A stretch of DNA of 64,000 bases from Bradyrhizobium sp. CCBAU 53338 (GTDB lineage: Bacteria > Pseudomonadota > Alphaproteobacteria > Rhizobiales > Xanthobacteraceae), in assembly GCF_015291665.1 (NCBI RefSeq), contig NZ_CP030048.1, positions 310,001 to 374,000 on the forward strand, read 5' to 3'. Numbering within the stretch: position 1 is the stretch's first letter; each line of letters begins with the position of its first letter. Position numbers and translations under genes: made by a program. The notes beneath the pieces were generated by a model. That model had not been told where the DNA came from. It searched no databases and was given only the letters and a program-made list of their open reading frames with translations. This document shows positions 8,712 to 17,166 of the stretch, piece by piece.

Positions 8712-9563
8712 CTAGTTCGAAAGCTGGGCGAGGCGCTGCTGCGCCTCGGCGGATCCGAGCGTTGCGGCCTTCTGGTACCAGTCGCGTGCCGCGCTCGCGT
8801 CGGCACTGACGCTGCGTGTGTCCCTCGTGCCGAGCACGGCCGGATCATAGGTCTGCGCCAGCAGAAGTGCGGCCGTTGCGTCCCCCGCGCTCGCGGTGCG
8901 TTCGAGCAGCAGCCGCGCTGCGGCGATGTCGCCGACGCCGATCAGGCTCCTCGCCCGCGTCATCAACCCTGCCAGCGTATCGGCATCGAGCGTCTTTGCC
9001 GGCGGAGATGGAGGTGACGCGGGTTGCACGGCGGCGACGGGCACAGGCGTCTGGGCTTGCAGCGCACTCTGGTAGGCCGTCGCAATCGCTTCACGGCTTG
9101 GCGTCGATGGGGCCGGCAGGTTCTGCATGTCGGCGCTCGCCAGCGTCGGCCTGGTGGCGCGAGCAGGGTCCTTGAGCGCGGCCTGCCGCGCAACCGGCGC
9201 ATTGGCCGGCATCGCTGGCTGCTCAGGAGTTGTGGCCGTTGCGCCACCGGCATTGGCGGCGACGAGGCTGCGCAGGTCGGGCTGAAACAGCGCGGCCAAA
9301 ATCGCCAAGAAGCCTACAACCACAACAGCGGCGAGAACGCGCGGGAAGATCTTCCGTTCTGAGCGCAAATCCAGCGGTGCAAATTCGCGCGGATCGGGTG
9401 TACCGAGCGGGTCGCACAGAAAGAGTGGGATCGGATCGACCTGTGAAAGATCGGCGCGTTGTGCGCGCGCGCGGATGTAGGACGCGGTGGATGATTGTGA
9501 TTCCGTTCGATTGGAGTCGAGCGCGCTCGACCCCCTGGACGGACGGTGTGCCGTCGACTCCAT
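8712..9563 (-). CDS. Membrane-anchored protein with SEL1-like/TPR C-terminus
   Basis: 283 residues from the ATG at 9563, which has a GGGGAG site 7 bases upstream. The ATG at 9578 has none. A hydrophilic N-terminus (about 1-70) is followed by one transmembrane helix (about 76-98), an Ala/Pro-rich linker (about 105-190) and a C-terminal helical region (about 195-283). That region ends in a SEL1-type repeat (ARDWYQKAATLGSAEAQQRLAQL). SEL1 repeats usually mediate protein contacts. It is probably co-transcribed with the downstream TAXI gene. Function not known. Confidence 0.75.
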   Translation of the reverse strand: MESTAHRPSRGSSALDSNRTESQSSTASYIRARAQRADLSQVDPIPLFLCDPLGTPDPREFAPLDLRSERKIFPRVLAAVVVVGFLAILAALFQPDLRSLVAANAGGATATTPEQPAMPANAPVARQAALKDPARATRPTLASADMQNLPAPSTPSREAIATAYQSALQAQTPVPVAAVQPASPPSPPAKTLDADTLAGLMTRARSLIGVGDIAAARLLLERTASAGDATAALLLAQTYDPAVLGTRDTRSVSADASAARDWYQKAATLGSAEAQQRLAQLSN

Positions 9564-9820
9564 GGTGATGCTCCCCATTACTGACGCAACGCAGGGGCCG
9601 TCCCGGCTTCAGTCTTCTTGTTGTTGTCCAGAAGCGCCCCGCAAACTGGAACCCGTAAATCGCAGTTTGAATCAGCCCAAAAAACGACGGCGGTTGGCGC
9701 GATCAGGGAGATATTTGGGTTTGATTGGGGCGAGGCGGCGGAGTGCACCGCAATTTCTGCGCGAATGGTTGAGGGGGACTTTACAGTGCAGCGGTGGGCA
9801 CACGGCCCGCCCCGCGCTCG

Positions 9821-9935
9821 CTGTCATTCCCCGCGAAGGCGCGCGAAGGCGGGGAATCCAGTACGCCGCGGCCTATCGCTTCGGCTACGACCGTCTCGGA
9901 GTTACTGGATCGCCCGGTCAAGCCAGGCGATGACG
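9821..9935. repeat. Dispersed repeat, same family as 7416-7519, copy 2
   Basis: It begins with a hairpin built on CATTCCCCGCG...CGGGGAATCC, continues with CCAGTACGCCGCGG, and ends with the GCCCGGTCAAGCCAGGCGATGA hairpin. The GCGCGAAGGC unit is duplicated relative to the first copy. It fills most of the 400-base gap 9564-9964, which shows nothing else I can support. Confidence 0.8.
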
Positions 9936-9964
9936 GTTGAGTATGTGGCGACTGCGCCGCATCC

Positions 9965-10939
9965 TCACGGATGCAGGATCACCTTGCCCATGGCCTGCCG
10001 TCCCGCGAGCACCTTCAGCGCGTCGGCGGTCTGCGCCAGCGGGAAGGTGCGGTCGACATGAGATGAGATCTTTCCTTCCGCCGTCCACTTCACGAGCTTC
10101 TCGAGATTGGCGCGGTTCTTCTCGGGATTCTGTCGGGTCCAGGCGCCCCAGAACACGCCTCTGATATCGCAGCCCTTCAGCAGCGCGAGGTTCAGCGGCA
10201 TCTTCGGAATGTCGCCGGCGGCAAAGCCGATCACGAGGAAGCGGCCTTCCCAGGCGATCGAGCGCAGCGCCGCTTCCGCATACGCGCCACCCACTGGATC
10301 GAAGATGATGTCGACGCCCTTTCCGCCCGTGAGCTTGCGCAGGCCTTCCTTGAGATCTTCCTTGGCGTAATTCAGCGTCAGCTCGGCGCCGTGAGCCTTG
10401 GCGAATTCGAGCTTCTCCTCGGACGAGGCGCAGGCGATCACCTTCAGGCCCATCAGCTTGCCGAGCTCGCACGCGGCAAGCCCGGTGCCGCCGGCCGCAC
10501 CGAGCACCGCGAGCGTCTCGCCCGGGTTCGGGCTGGCGCGATCTTCCAGCGCATGCAGCGCCGTGCCGTAGATGATGATGATGCCGGCCGCGCGGTCGTA
10601 GTCGAGATTGTCCGGGATCTTCACGATCCCAGAAGCAGGCAACGCGATCTTTTCGCGCGCGCCGTTGTGGCCGCAGGACGCGACCACGCGATCGCCGACC
10701 TTGAGATCAGTGACACCAGGACCGATGCTCTCGATCACACCGGCAACTTCGGCGGCGGGCGAGAACGGGAACGGCGGCTTGATCTGGTACTTGCCCTGGA
10801 TCATCAGGATGTCGAAGAAATTCAGCGCCGCCGCCTTGATCGCGATCACGGCCTCGCCGGGACCTGCCACCGGATCCGGCACGTCGGCGAGCACGAGATC
10901 GTCGGGCTGGCAATATTGCGAGCAAAGGATGGCTTTCAT
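9965..10939 (-). CDS. NADPH:quinone oxidoreductase-like zinc-free MDR protein
   Basis: 324 residues of the medium-chain dehydrogenase/reductase superfamily. A GroES-like N-terminal domain (about 1-125) is followed by a Rossmann domain with the nucleotide-binding motif GAAGGTGLAA (about 148-157). The structural-zinc cysteine loop of alcohol dehydrogenases is missing, as in QOR-type enzymes. It likely reduces quinones or enoyl substrates with NADPH in the cytoplasm. ATG at 10939. It is divergent from the SDR gene at 11150, with a palindromic repeat between them. Confidence 0.88.
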   Translation of the reverse strand: MKAILCSQYCQPDDLVLADVPDPVAGPGEAVIAIKAAALNFFDILMIQGKYQIKPPFPFSPAAEVAGVIESIGPGVTDLKVGDRVVASCGHNGAREKIALPASGIVKIPDNLDYDRAAGIIIIYGTALHALEDRASPNPGETLAVLGAAGGTGLAACELGKLMGLKVIACASSEEKLEFAKAHGAELTLNYAKEDLKEGLRKLTGGKGVDIIFDPVGGAYAEAALRSIAWEGRFLVIGFAAGDIPKMPLNLALLKGCDIRGVFWGAWTRQNPEKNRANLEKLVKWTAEGKISSHVDRTFPLAQTADALKVLAGRQAMGKVILHP

Positions 10940-11048
10940 GGCGGCACCTGGGGCGTTTCGAGTGGAGTTCTAGCTAGGGCGGTTTTGCCGGATTTGGGGC
11001 GACCCTACAATCAGGATTCTTTGTCTGAGGAGCGCGCTGGCCTATCCT

Positions 11049-11120
11049 CGTCATTGCGAGCGCGGCGACTATTTTCCGCGGTGCGGACTCTGGATTGCTT
11101 CGCTTCGCTTGCAATGACGG
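11049..11120. repeat. Palindromic intergenic repeat, 'CGTCATTGCGAGCG' family
   Basis: The ends are complementary (CGTCATTGCGAGCG at the left, CTTGCAATGACGG at the right). A related copy is at 14152-14240. It ends 30 bases before the SDR start, so it forms part of that gene's upstream region. Confidence 0.7.
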
Positions 11121-11149
11121 AGCAAGAACAAAAAGAAAGGATTCAAACG

Positions 11150-11986
11150 ATGTTTGAAACAGGTCTGCTCAAGGACAAACGAATCCTCGTCACCGGCGGC
11201 GGTTCGGGCCTCGGTGCTGCGATGGGACGCCGCTTCCTCGCGCTTGGCGCAGAGCTCGTGATCTGCGGCCGCAAGCTCGATCGGCTCGAAGCAACTGCGA
11301 GCGAGATGCGCAAAGAGACCAGCGGCAAGGTCACCGCGATCGCGTGCGATGTTCGCGACGGTGCCGCCGTCGACGCGATGATGGATGCGATCTGGCGCGA
11401 AGCACCACTCGATATTCTCGTCAACAATGCCGCCGCGACCTTCATCGCACAAAGCGAGCATCTGTCGTTCCGCGCGGCCGATGCGATCCTGGCGCCAACG
11501 CTGCACGGCGCGATGTACTGCACGCTCGCTGCTGGCAAGCGTTGGATCGATGGCAAGCACAATGGTGTCGTACTCTCGATCCTCTCGACCTCGACCATCA
11601 CCGGCCGCGCCTTCACCGTCCCTTCCGCGATGGCGAAATCGGCGGTGTTGGCGATGACCAGGAGTCTCGCGGTGGAGTGGGGTCCGAAGGGCATCCGCAC
11701 GGTCGCGATCGCGCCGGGCCCGTTCCCGACGCCGGGCGCGTCCGGCCAGTTGCGGCTCCAGGGACGCGACGACAGCCTGCTGCGCAACCCGATGGGGCGC
11801 AATGGCGAGCACAGCGAGCTTGCCGACCTCGCCAGCTTCCTGGTCTCGGACCGTGCTGCTTACATCAACGGCGAGATGGTGGTGATCGATGGCGGCGCGC
11901 ATTTGCGCAGTTCCGGTGCCGAGGACCTGTTGCAATGGACCGACGCGCAATGGGCCGAACAGCGCGCCGCGCGGTCCAAAAGCTAG
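11150..11986 (+). CDS. SDR oxidoreductase resembling 2,4-dienoyl-CoA reductase
   Basis: 278 residues from the ATG at 11150, chosen because AAAGGA lies about 9 bases upstream. The Rossmann motif TGGGSGLG is at residues 15-22 and the NNAA motif follows. At the classical Tyr-x-x-x-Lys site the sequence is PSAMAKSAV, a Ser-x-x-x-Lys pattern like that of mitochondrial and peroxisomal 2,4-dienoyl-CoA reductases. The following APGP loop also fits. It probably reduces dienoyl-CoA intermediates of unsaturated fatty acid oxidation with NADPH. Substrate is inferred; a general SDR is the fallback. Confidence 0.82.
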   Translation: MFETGLLKDKRILVTGGGSGLGAAMGRRFLALGAELVICGRKLDRLEATASEMRKETSGKVTAIACDVRDGAAVDAMMDAIWREAPLDILVNNAAATFIAQSEHLSFRAADAILAPTLHGAMYCTLAAGKRWIDGKHNGVVLSILSTSTITGRAFTVPSAMAKSAVLAMTRSLAVEWGPKGIRTVAIAPGPFPTPGASGQLRLQGRDDSLLRNPMGRNGEHSELADLASFLVSDRAAYINGEMVVIDGGAHLRSSGAEDLLQWTDAQWAEQRAARSKS

Positions 11987-12101
11987 TCCTGTTGCTCGGC
12001 TAACTGCCTTCCCAAATTGGACTTTCCCGGTTATCCCTGACTCGGGGACAACGCACGGCCGGGCCATCTTCCAGTCACAATATTGAGGGAACCACTCCAG
12101 C

Positions 12102-12737
12102 ATGTGGCGGGCGCTCTTTTTGGCTTTGATGACTGGCGTGGCGGCGTGGGGATTGAGTGATTCCGCGCGCGCTCAGACGGCGCAACCGGCGCCGAAGGCG
12201 GCGGCAAAGCCGGCCGCAACTGCGTCCAAGACGGCCGCCAAACACGATAGCAAGCCGGTGGCGCCGCCTGCGGCGGTTGCCGGCGGTGCGGAGCCGACGC
12301 TGATCGGCCAGTTCGGCACCTGGGGGGCCTATTCGGCGGCACCCAACGGCAAGAAAGTCTGCTTCGCGCTGGCCAAGCCGTCGTCATCGAAGACCAATCC
12401 GCCGAATCGGCCGCGCGATCCCGCCTATGCCTTCGTCTCGACCCGCCCGGCCGAGAAGGTGAACAACGAAGTTTCGGTCATGATCGGCTACGCGCTGAAG
12501 CCGGGCTCGGAATCGACCGTCGAGGTCGGCGGCGCCTCCTTCGCGATGTACACGCAAGGCGACGGCCTCTGGATCAAGAACGCGGCCGAGGAGGAACGGA
12601 TGGTCGAAGCCATGCGCAAATCCGCCGATCTGGTGGTCAAGGGCGTCTCGACCAAGGGGACGGAGACGACCGACACGTTCTCGCTGAAGGGCCTCGCCCA
12701 GGCGCTGGACCGGATCTCGCAAGACTGCCGAAGATAG
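12102..12737 (+). CDS. Invasion-associated locus B (IalB) family exported protein
   Basis: 211 residues. A Sec signal (1-24, cleavage after ARA) is followed by an Ala/Lys/Pro-rich linker (about 25-60) and the IalB domain (about 65-211, from the GQFGTWGAY motif). IalB proteins are periplasmic or surface proteins first linked to host-cell invasion in Bartonella. They are common in free-living Rhizobiales, where their job is unknown. The ATG at 12102 has TGAGGGA upstream. It is followed by a palindromic repeat and rlmN. Confidence 0.85.
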   Translation: MWRALFLALMTGVAAWGLSDSARAQTAQPAPKAAAKPAATASKTAAKHDSKPVAPPAAVAGGAEPTLIGQFGTWGAYSAAPNGKKVCFALAKPSSSKTNPPNRPRDPAYAFVSTRPAEKVNNEVSVMIGYALKPGSESTVEVGGASFAMYTQGDGLWIKNAAEEERMVEAMRKSADLVVKGVSTKGTETTDTFSLKGLAQALDRISQDCRR

Positions 12738-12820
12738 GATTGCAGGCGTTAAGGCTGCAGGCGAGAAGGTCGCAATCGGCGGTTCAGGTTGCTATATAGG
12801 GCCGGTTCCAGATTTTCTTC

Positions 12821-12902
12821 CGTCATTCCGGGGCGATGCGCAGCATCGATCCCGGAATCTCGAGGTTCCTGGTTCAGCTCTTCGAGCTGCCCCGGAACGA
12901 CC
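12821..12902. repeat. Palindromic intergenic repeat, 'TCATTCCGG' family
   Basis: CGTCATTCCGGGGC at the left pairs with GCCCCGGAACGAC at the right. The internal words GATCCCGGAATCTCGAG and AGCTCTTCGAGCT form smaller hairpins. It shares GGAATCTCGAG with the copy at 4881-4982. It ends about 20 bases before the rlmN start. Confidence 0.7.
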
Positions 12903-12922
12903 ACAGCAATCAGGCCCTATCG

Positions 12923-14125
12923 ATGCAACCGACGACCCAGCCGCGCGACGCAATCCTGGTGGAGAAGACTCCGCTTGAAACCTATGTGCCGCCGGCGAGA
13001 CCCTCGCTGATCGGTCTGTCGCGCACCGAACTTGCCGATCGCCTCGGCGAGATCGGCGTCGCACCGGCGCAGCGCAAGATGCGCGTGCAGCAGCTCTGGC
13101 ACTGGCTCTATTTCCGCGGCGCCCAAGGCTTCGACGACATGACGTCGATCTCGAAGGGCATTCGTGCCGAGCTCGCCCAGCACTTCACGGTCGACCGGCC
13201 CGAAGTCGTGGCCGAGCAGATCTCCAATGACGGCACCCGCAAATGGTTGCTGCGGCTGCCGAGCGGCGACAATGTCGAGAAGGCGCATGAAGTCGAGTGC
13301 GTCTACATCCCCGAGACCGATCGCGGTACGCTCTGCGTCTCCTCCCAGGTCGGCTGCACGCTCAACTGCTCTTTCTGTCACACCGGAACACAGCGTCTGG
13401 TGCGCAATCTCACCGCCGGCGAGATCGTCGGCCAGATCATGGTTGCGCGCGACCGCCTGAACGACTGGGCCGATCGCGAGGACGGCACGCGCCGCGTCAC
13501 CAACATCGTCATGATGGGTATGGGCGAGCCGCTCTACAATTTCGATGCGGTGCGCGATGCGCTTTTGATCGTCGGCGACAACGAAGGCATCGGCATCTCC
13601 CGCCGCCGCATCACGCTGTCGACCTCGGGCGTGGTGCCGAACATCGTGCGCGCCGGCGAGGAGATCGGCGTCATGCTGGCGATCTCGCTGCATGCGGTGC
13701 GCGACGAACTGCGCAACGAGCTGGTACCGCTCAATCGCAAATATCCGATCAAGGAGCTGCTTCAGGCCTGCCGCGACTATCCCGGCGCCTCGAACGCGCG
13801 CCGCATCACCTTCGAATATGTGATGCTCAAGGGCGTCAACGATTCGCTCGACGATGCAAAGCTGCTGGTGAAGCTGCTCAAGGGCATTCACGCCAAGATC
13901 AATCTGATTCCGTTCAATCCGTGGCCCGGCACGGCCTATGAATGCTCGGACTGGGACCAGATCGAAAAATTCTCCGAATACATCTTCAACGCGGGCTATT
14001 CCTCGCCGGTGCGCACCCCGCGCGGCCGCGACATCCTCGCCGCCTGCGGCCAGCTCAAGTCGGAGACGGAGAAGCTGTCGGCCCGCGAACGCCAGGCGCT
14101 GCGCGCCATGGCGATGACGGATTAG
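12923..14125 (+). CDS. rlmN: 23S rRNA (adenine-2503-C2)/tRNA A37 methyltransferase RlmN
   Basis: 400-residue radical SAM enzyme that methylates A2503 of 23S rRNA and A37 of some tRNAs. The 4Fe-4S motif CxxxCxxC is at C145, C149 and C152 (CTLNCSFC). The HTGTQ and GMGEPLYN motifs follow. A C-terminal cysteine (DILAACGQL) fits the methyl-carrying cysteine. The ATG at 12923 is preferred to the upstream frame start at 12836, because the extra residues would be encoded by a palindromic repeat. Length is typical. Confidence 0.95.
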   Translation: MQPTTQPRDAILVEKTPLETYVPPARPSLIGLSRTELADRLGEIGVAPAQRKMRVQQLWHWLYFRGAQGFDDMTSISKGIRAELAQHFTVDRPEVVAEQISNDGTRKWLLRLPSGDNVEKAHEVECVYIPETDRGTLCVSSQVGCTLNCSFCHTGTQRLVRNLTAGEIVGQIMVARDRLNDWADREDGTRRVTNIVMMGMGEPLYNFDAVRDALLIVGDNEGIGISRRRITLSTSGVVPNIVRAGEEIGVMLAISLHAVRDELRNELVPLNRKYPIKELLQACRDYPGASNARRITFEYVMLKGVNDSLDDAKLLVKLLKGIHAKINLIPFNPWPGTAYECSDWDQIEKFSEYIFNAGYSSPVRTPRGRDILAACGQLKSETEKLSARERQALRAMAMTD

Positions 14126-14151
14126 CTTGTCATGTGCGCGCTCGCGCCTCC

Positions 14152-14240
14152 TCGTCAATGCGAGCGAAGCGAAGCAATCCAGAATGTCACGGCGGAAGCA
14201 GTCCGGATTGCTTCGTCGCAAGTGCTCCTCGCAATGACGA
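14152..14240. repeat. Palindromic intergenic repeat, 'CGTCATTGCGAGCG' family
   Basis: CGTCAATGCGAGCGAAGCGAAGCAATCC on the left is matched in inverted order by GGATTGCTTCGTCGC...CTCGCAATGACGA on the right. It is related to the copy at 11049-11120. It ends 19 bases before the start of the next gene. Confidence 0.75.
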
Positions 14241-14259
14241 CAATCGTGGCTTTTTTCGC

Positions 14260-14754
14260 ATGTTACTGATCGGCCGCCTCATCGTCATCTTCATCGGCTT
14301 TCTCGCCGCATGCTTCGTCGGCGGCATGATCGTCGTCGGCGCGCTGCTGTTTCCGGAGTTTTCCGATCTCGGCGCCGGTCCCGTCGACCAGGGTGCGATC
14401 GACATCCTGCTCGGCTTCGGCTTCATCTTCGTCTCGGGCTTCGCGCTGGTGCCTGCGGCGGTGATCGTCGCGATCACCGAGGCGCTCTATATCCGCAGCG
14501 CCCTGGCCTATGCCGTCGGCGGCGGCCTCGTGGGGCTCGCCTGCTATCTCGGTCTCATCCCGTTCCATACCGATACGTTCCAGTTCGAAGGCATCGTGCG
14601 CCGGCACCTTGAGATCATGACCGGTGCGGGCATCGTTGCCGGCGTCGTCTATTGGCTGGTCGCCGGCCGCAATGCCGGCGCCTGGCGCATCCCGCCGCCG
14701 CCGCGCCAACCACCTCCGCCGCTGCCGTCGAATTCGCGGCCAGATGTGCGATAA
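14260..14754 (+). CDS. Four-helix integral membrane protein of unknown function
   Basis: 164 residues from the ATG at 14260. Four predicted membrane helices lie at about 3-25, 43-68, 75-97 and 115-135, followed by a short Pro-rich cytoplasmic tail. I recognise no catalytic motif. The family is seen as a hypothetical protein in related bacteria. A more upstream in-frame start (13942) would overlap rlmN and run through the palindromic repeat, so it is rejected. Confidence 0.72.
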   Translation: MLLIGRLIVIFIGFLAACFVGGMIVVGALLFPEFSDLGAGPVDQGAIDILLGFGFIFVSGFALVPAAVIVAITEALYIRSALAYAVGGGLVGLACYLGLIPFHTDTFQFEGIVRRHLEIMTGAGIVAGVVYWLVAGRNAGAWRIPPPPRQPPPPLPSNSRPDVR

Positions 14755-14808
14755 GTCACGCCGATTCCGGGGTTTTCATCCCCCCTTCGCTCCGCTAAAC
14801 CGCGCGCC

Positions 14809-15585
14809 ATGAACCGTACCGGACTCTTCATCGCCCTGGCGCTGTGGCTCGTGATCGGCGTCGTCTTCGGCCTCTATCCGGAGCTCGATCTCAAGCTCGC
14901 CGCACTGTTCTTCGATCCCGAGACGAAAACCTTTCCGATCAAGCTGAACGGCTGGGCCGGCTTCGCGCGTGACGCTGCGATGTGGGTGTCCTGGGCCTTC
15001 GTGTTGCCGCCGCTGATCGCGCTCGTGGTCAAGATGATCAGGCCCGACCGTCCCTTGATGGTGTCGGGGCGCGCGATCGTGTTCCTGCTGGTCACGATCA
15101 TCCTGTCGGCCGGCGTTCTCACCAACCTCACCTTCAAGACCTATTGGGGCCGGCCGCGCCCGGTGGTGGTGACCGAGTTTGCCGGCGATCAGCAGTTCGT
15201 GGCGTGGTGGGATCCGCGCGGCGATTGCGCGCGCAATTGCTCGTTCTTCTCGGGTGAAGGCGCGACCGCGTTCTGGACGCTGGCGCCGGCCGCGCTGGCG
15301 CCGCCGGCGTGGCGGCCTGTCGCCTATGCAGGCGCGGTGCTGTTCGGTGCCGTGACCAGCGCCCTCCGCATGGCCTTCGGCGGCCACTTCTTCACCGATG
15401 TCGCGACCGCCGGCCTCGTCACCTTCGTCGTGATCTGGTTCGCCTTCGCGCTGATCTATCGCTGGCCGCGGACCCGGTTTTCGGACGAGGCGGTCGATGC
15501 CGCCCTGACCCGGTTGAACATGCCCGCCTACCGGCTCCGCAAGCGTCTGTTCGGTGGCAAGACTGGCCCGGCAGCGTCGATCTGA
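14809..15585 (+). CDS. PAP2 family membrane phosphatase (lipid phosphatase-like)
   Basis: 258 residues with about six membrane helices. PAP2 motif 1 is complete (K-x6-RP, KTYWGRPRP). Motif 3 is complete (R-x5-H-x3-D, RMAFGGHFFTD), giving the nucleophilic His and its Asp. Motif 2 reads FSGE instead of PSGH. The active site faces the periplasm in this family, where it removes phosphate from isoprenyl pyrophosphates or lipid A-type lipids. Substrate unknown. ATG at 14809, 54 bases after the previous gene, so the two may be co-transcribed. Confidence 0.85.
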   Translation: MNRTGLFIALALWLVIGVVFGLYPELDLKLAALFFDPETKTFPIKLNGWAGFARDAAMWVSWAFVLPPLIALVVKMIRPDRPLMVSGRAIVFLLVTIILSAGVLTNLTFKTYWGRPRPVVVTEFAGDQQFVAWWDPRGDCARNCSFFSGEGATAFWTLAPAALAPPAWRPVAYAGAVLFGAVTSALRMAFGGHFFTDVATAGLVTFVVIWFAFALIYRWPRTRFSDEAVDAALTRLNMPAYRLRKRLFGGKTGPAASI

Positions 15586-15661
15586 GCCATTAAATGCGTG
15601 CCGAGCCCTGCGAAATTTGATATTCGCGCCGTCAAACCATTCCCCCTGTCAGTCCCCTTAA

Positions 15662-17017
<1,356 letters not shown>

Positions 17018-17019
17018 GG

Positions 17020-17112
17020 TTCGCAGGGCGGGTTCGCGAAGCGTAACCTGCCACGTCTGCCGCTGCGGAAATCAAAGAGGTGGGTTACGCCTTCGGCCAA
17101 CCCACCCTGCAA
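17020..17112. repeat. Intergenic repeat, 'GTAGGGTGGGTTA' family, degenerate copy
   Basis: It contains GCAGGGCGGGTTCGCGAAGCGTAACC and, in inverted order, GGTGGGTTACGCC...GGCCAACCCACCCTGC. Related copies lie at 36616-36650 and 39202-39343. It lies between convergent argG and the OmpA gene. Confidence 0.7.
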
Positions 17113-17121
17113 GGCAAAACA

Positions 17122-17151
17122 AAAATGGCCGGGATCGCTCCCGGCCATTTT
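17122..17151. terminator. Bidirectional rho-independent terminator between argG and the OmpA gene
   Basis: Perfect 13-bp stem AAAATGGCCGGGA/TCCCGGCCATTTT with loop TCGC. T-rich tracts follow on both strands, so it can serve argG (+) and the OmpA-family gene (-). Confidence 0.85.
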
Positions 17152-17166
17152 CTTGTTGCGACGCTC

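Noticed and set aside
12836..12922. Extended N-terminus of RlmN
   Set aside because: The extra 29 codons come from the palindromic repeat 12821-12902 and are not part of the conserved RlmN family.
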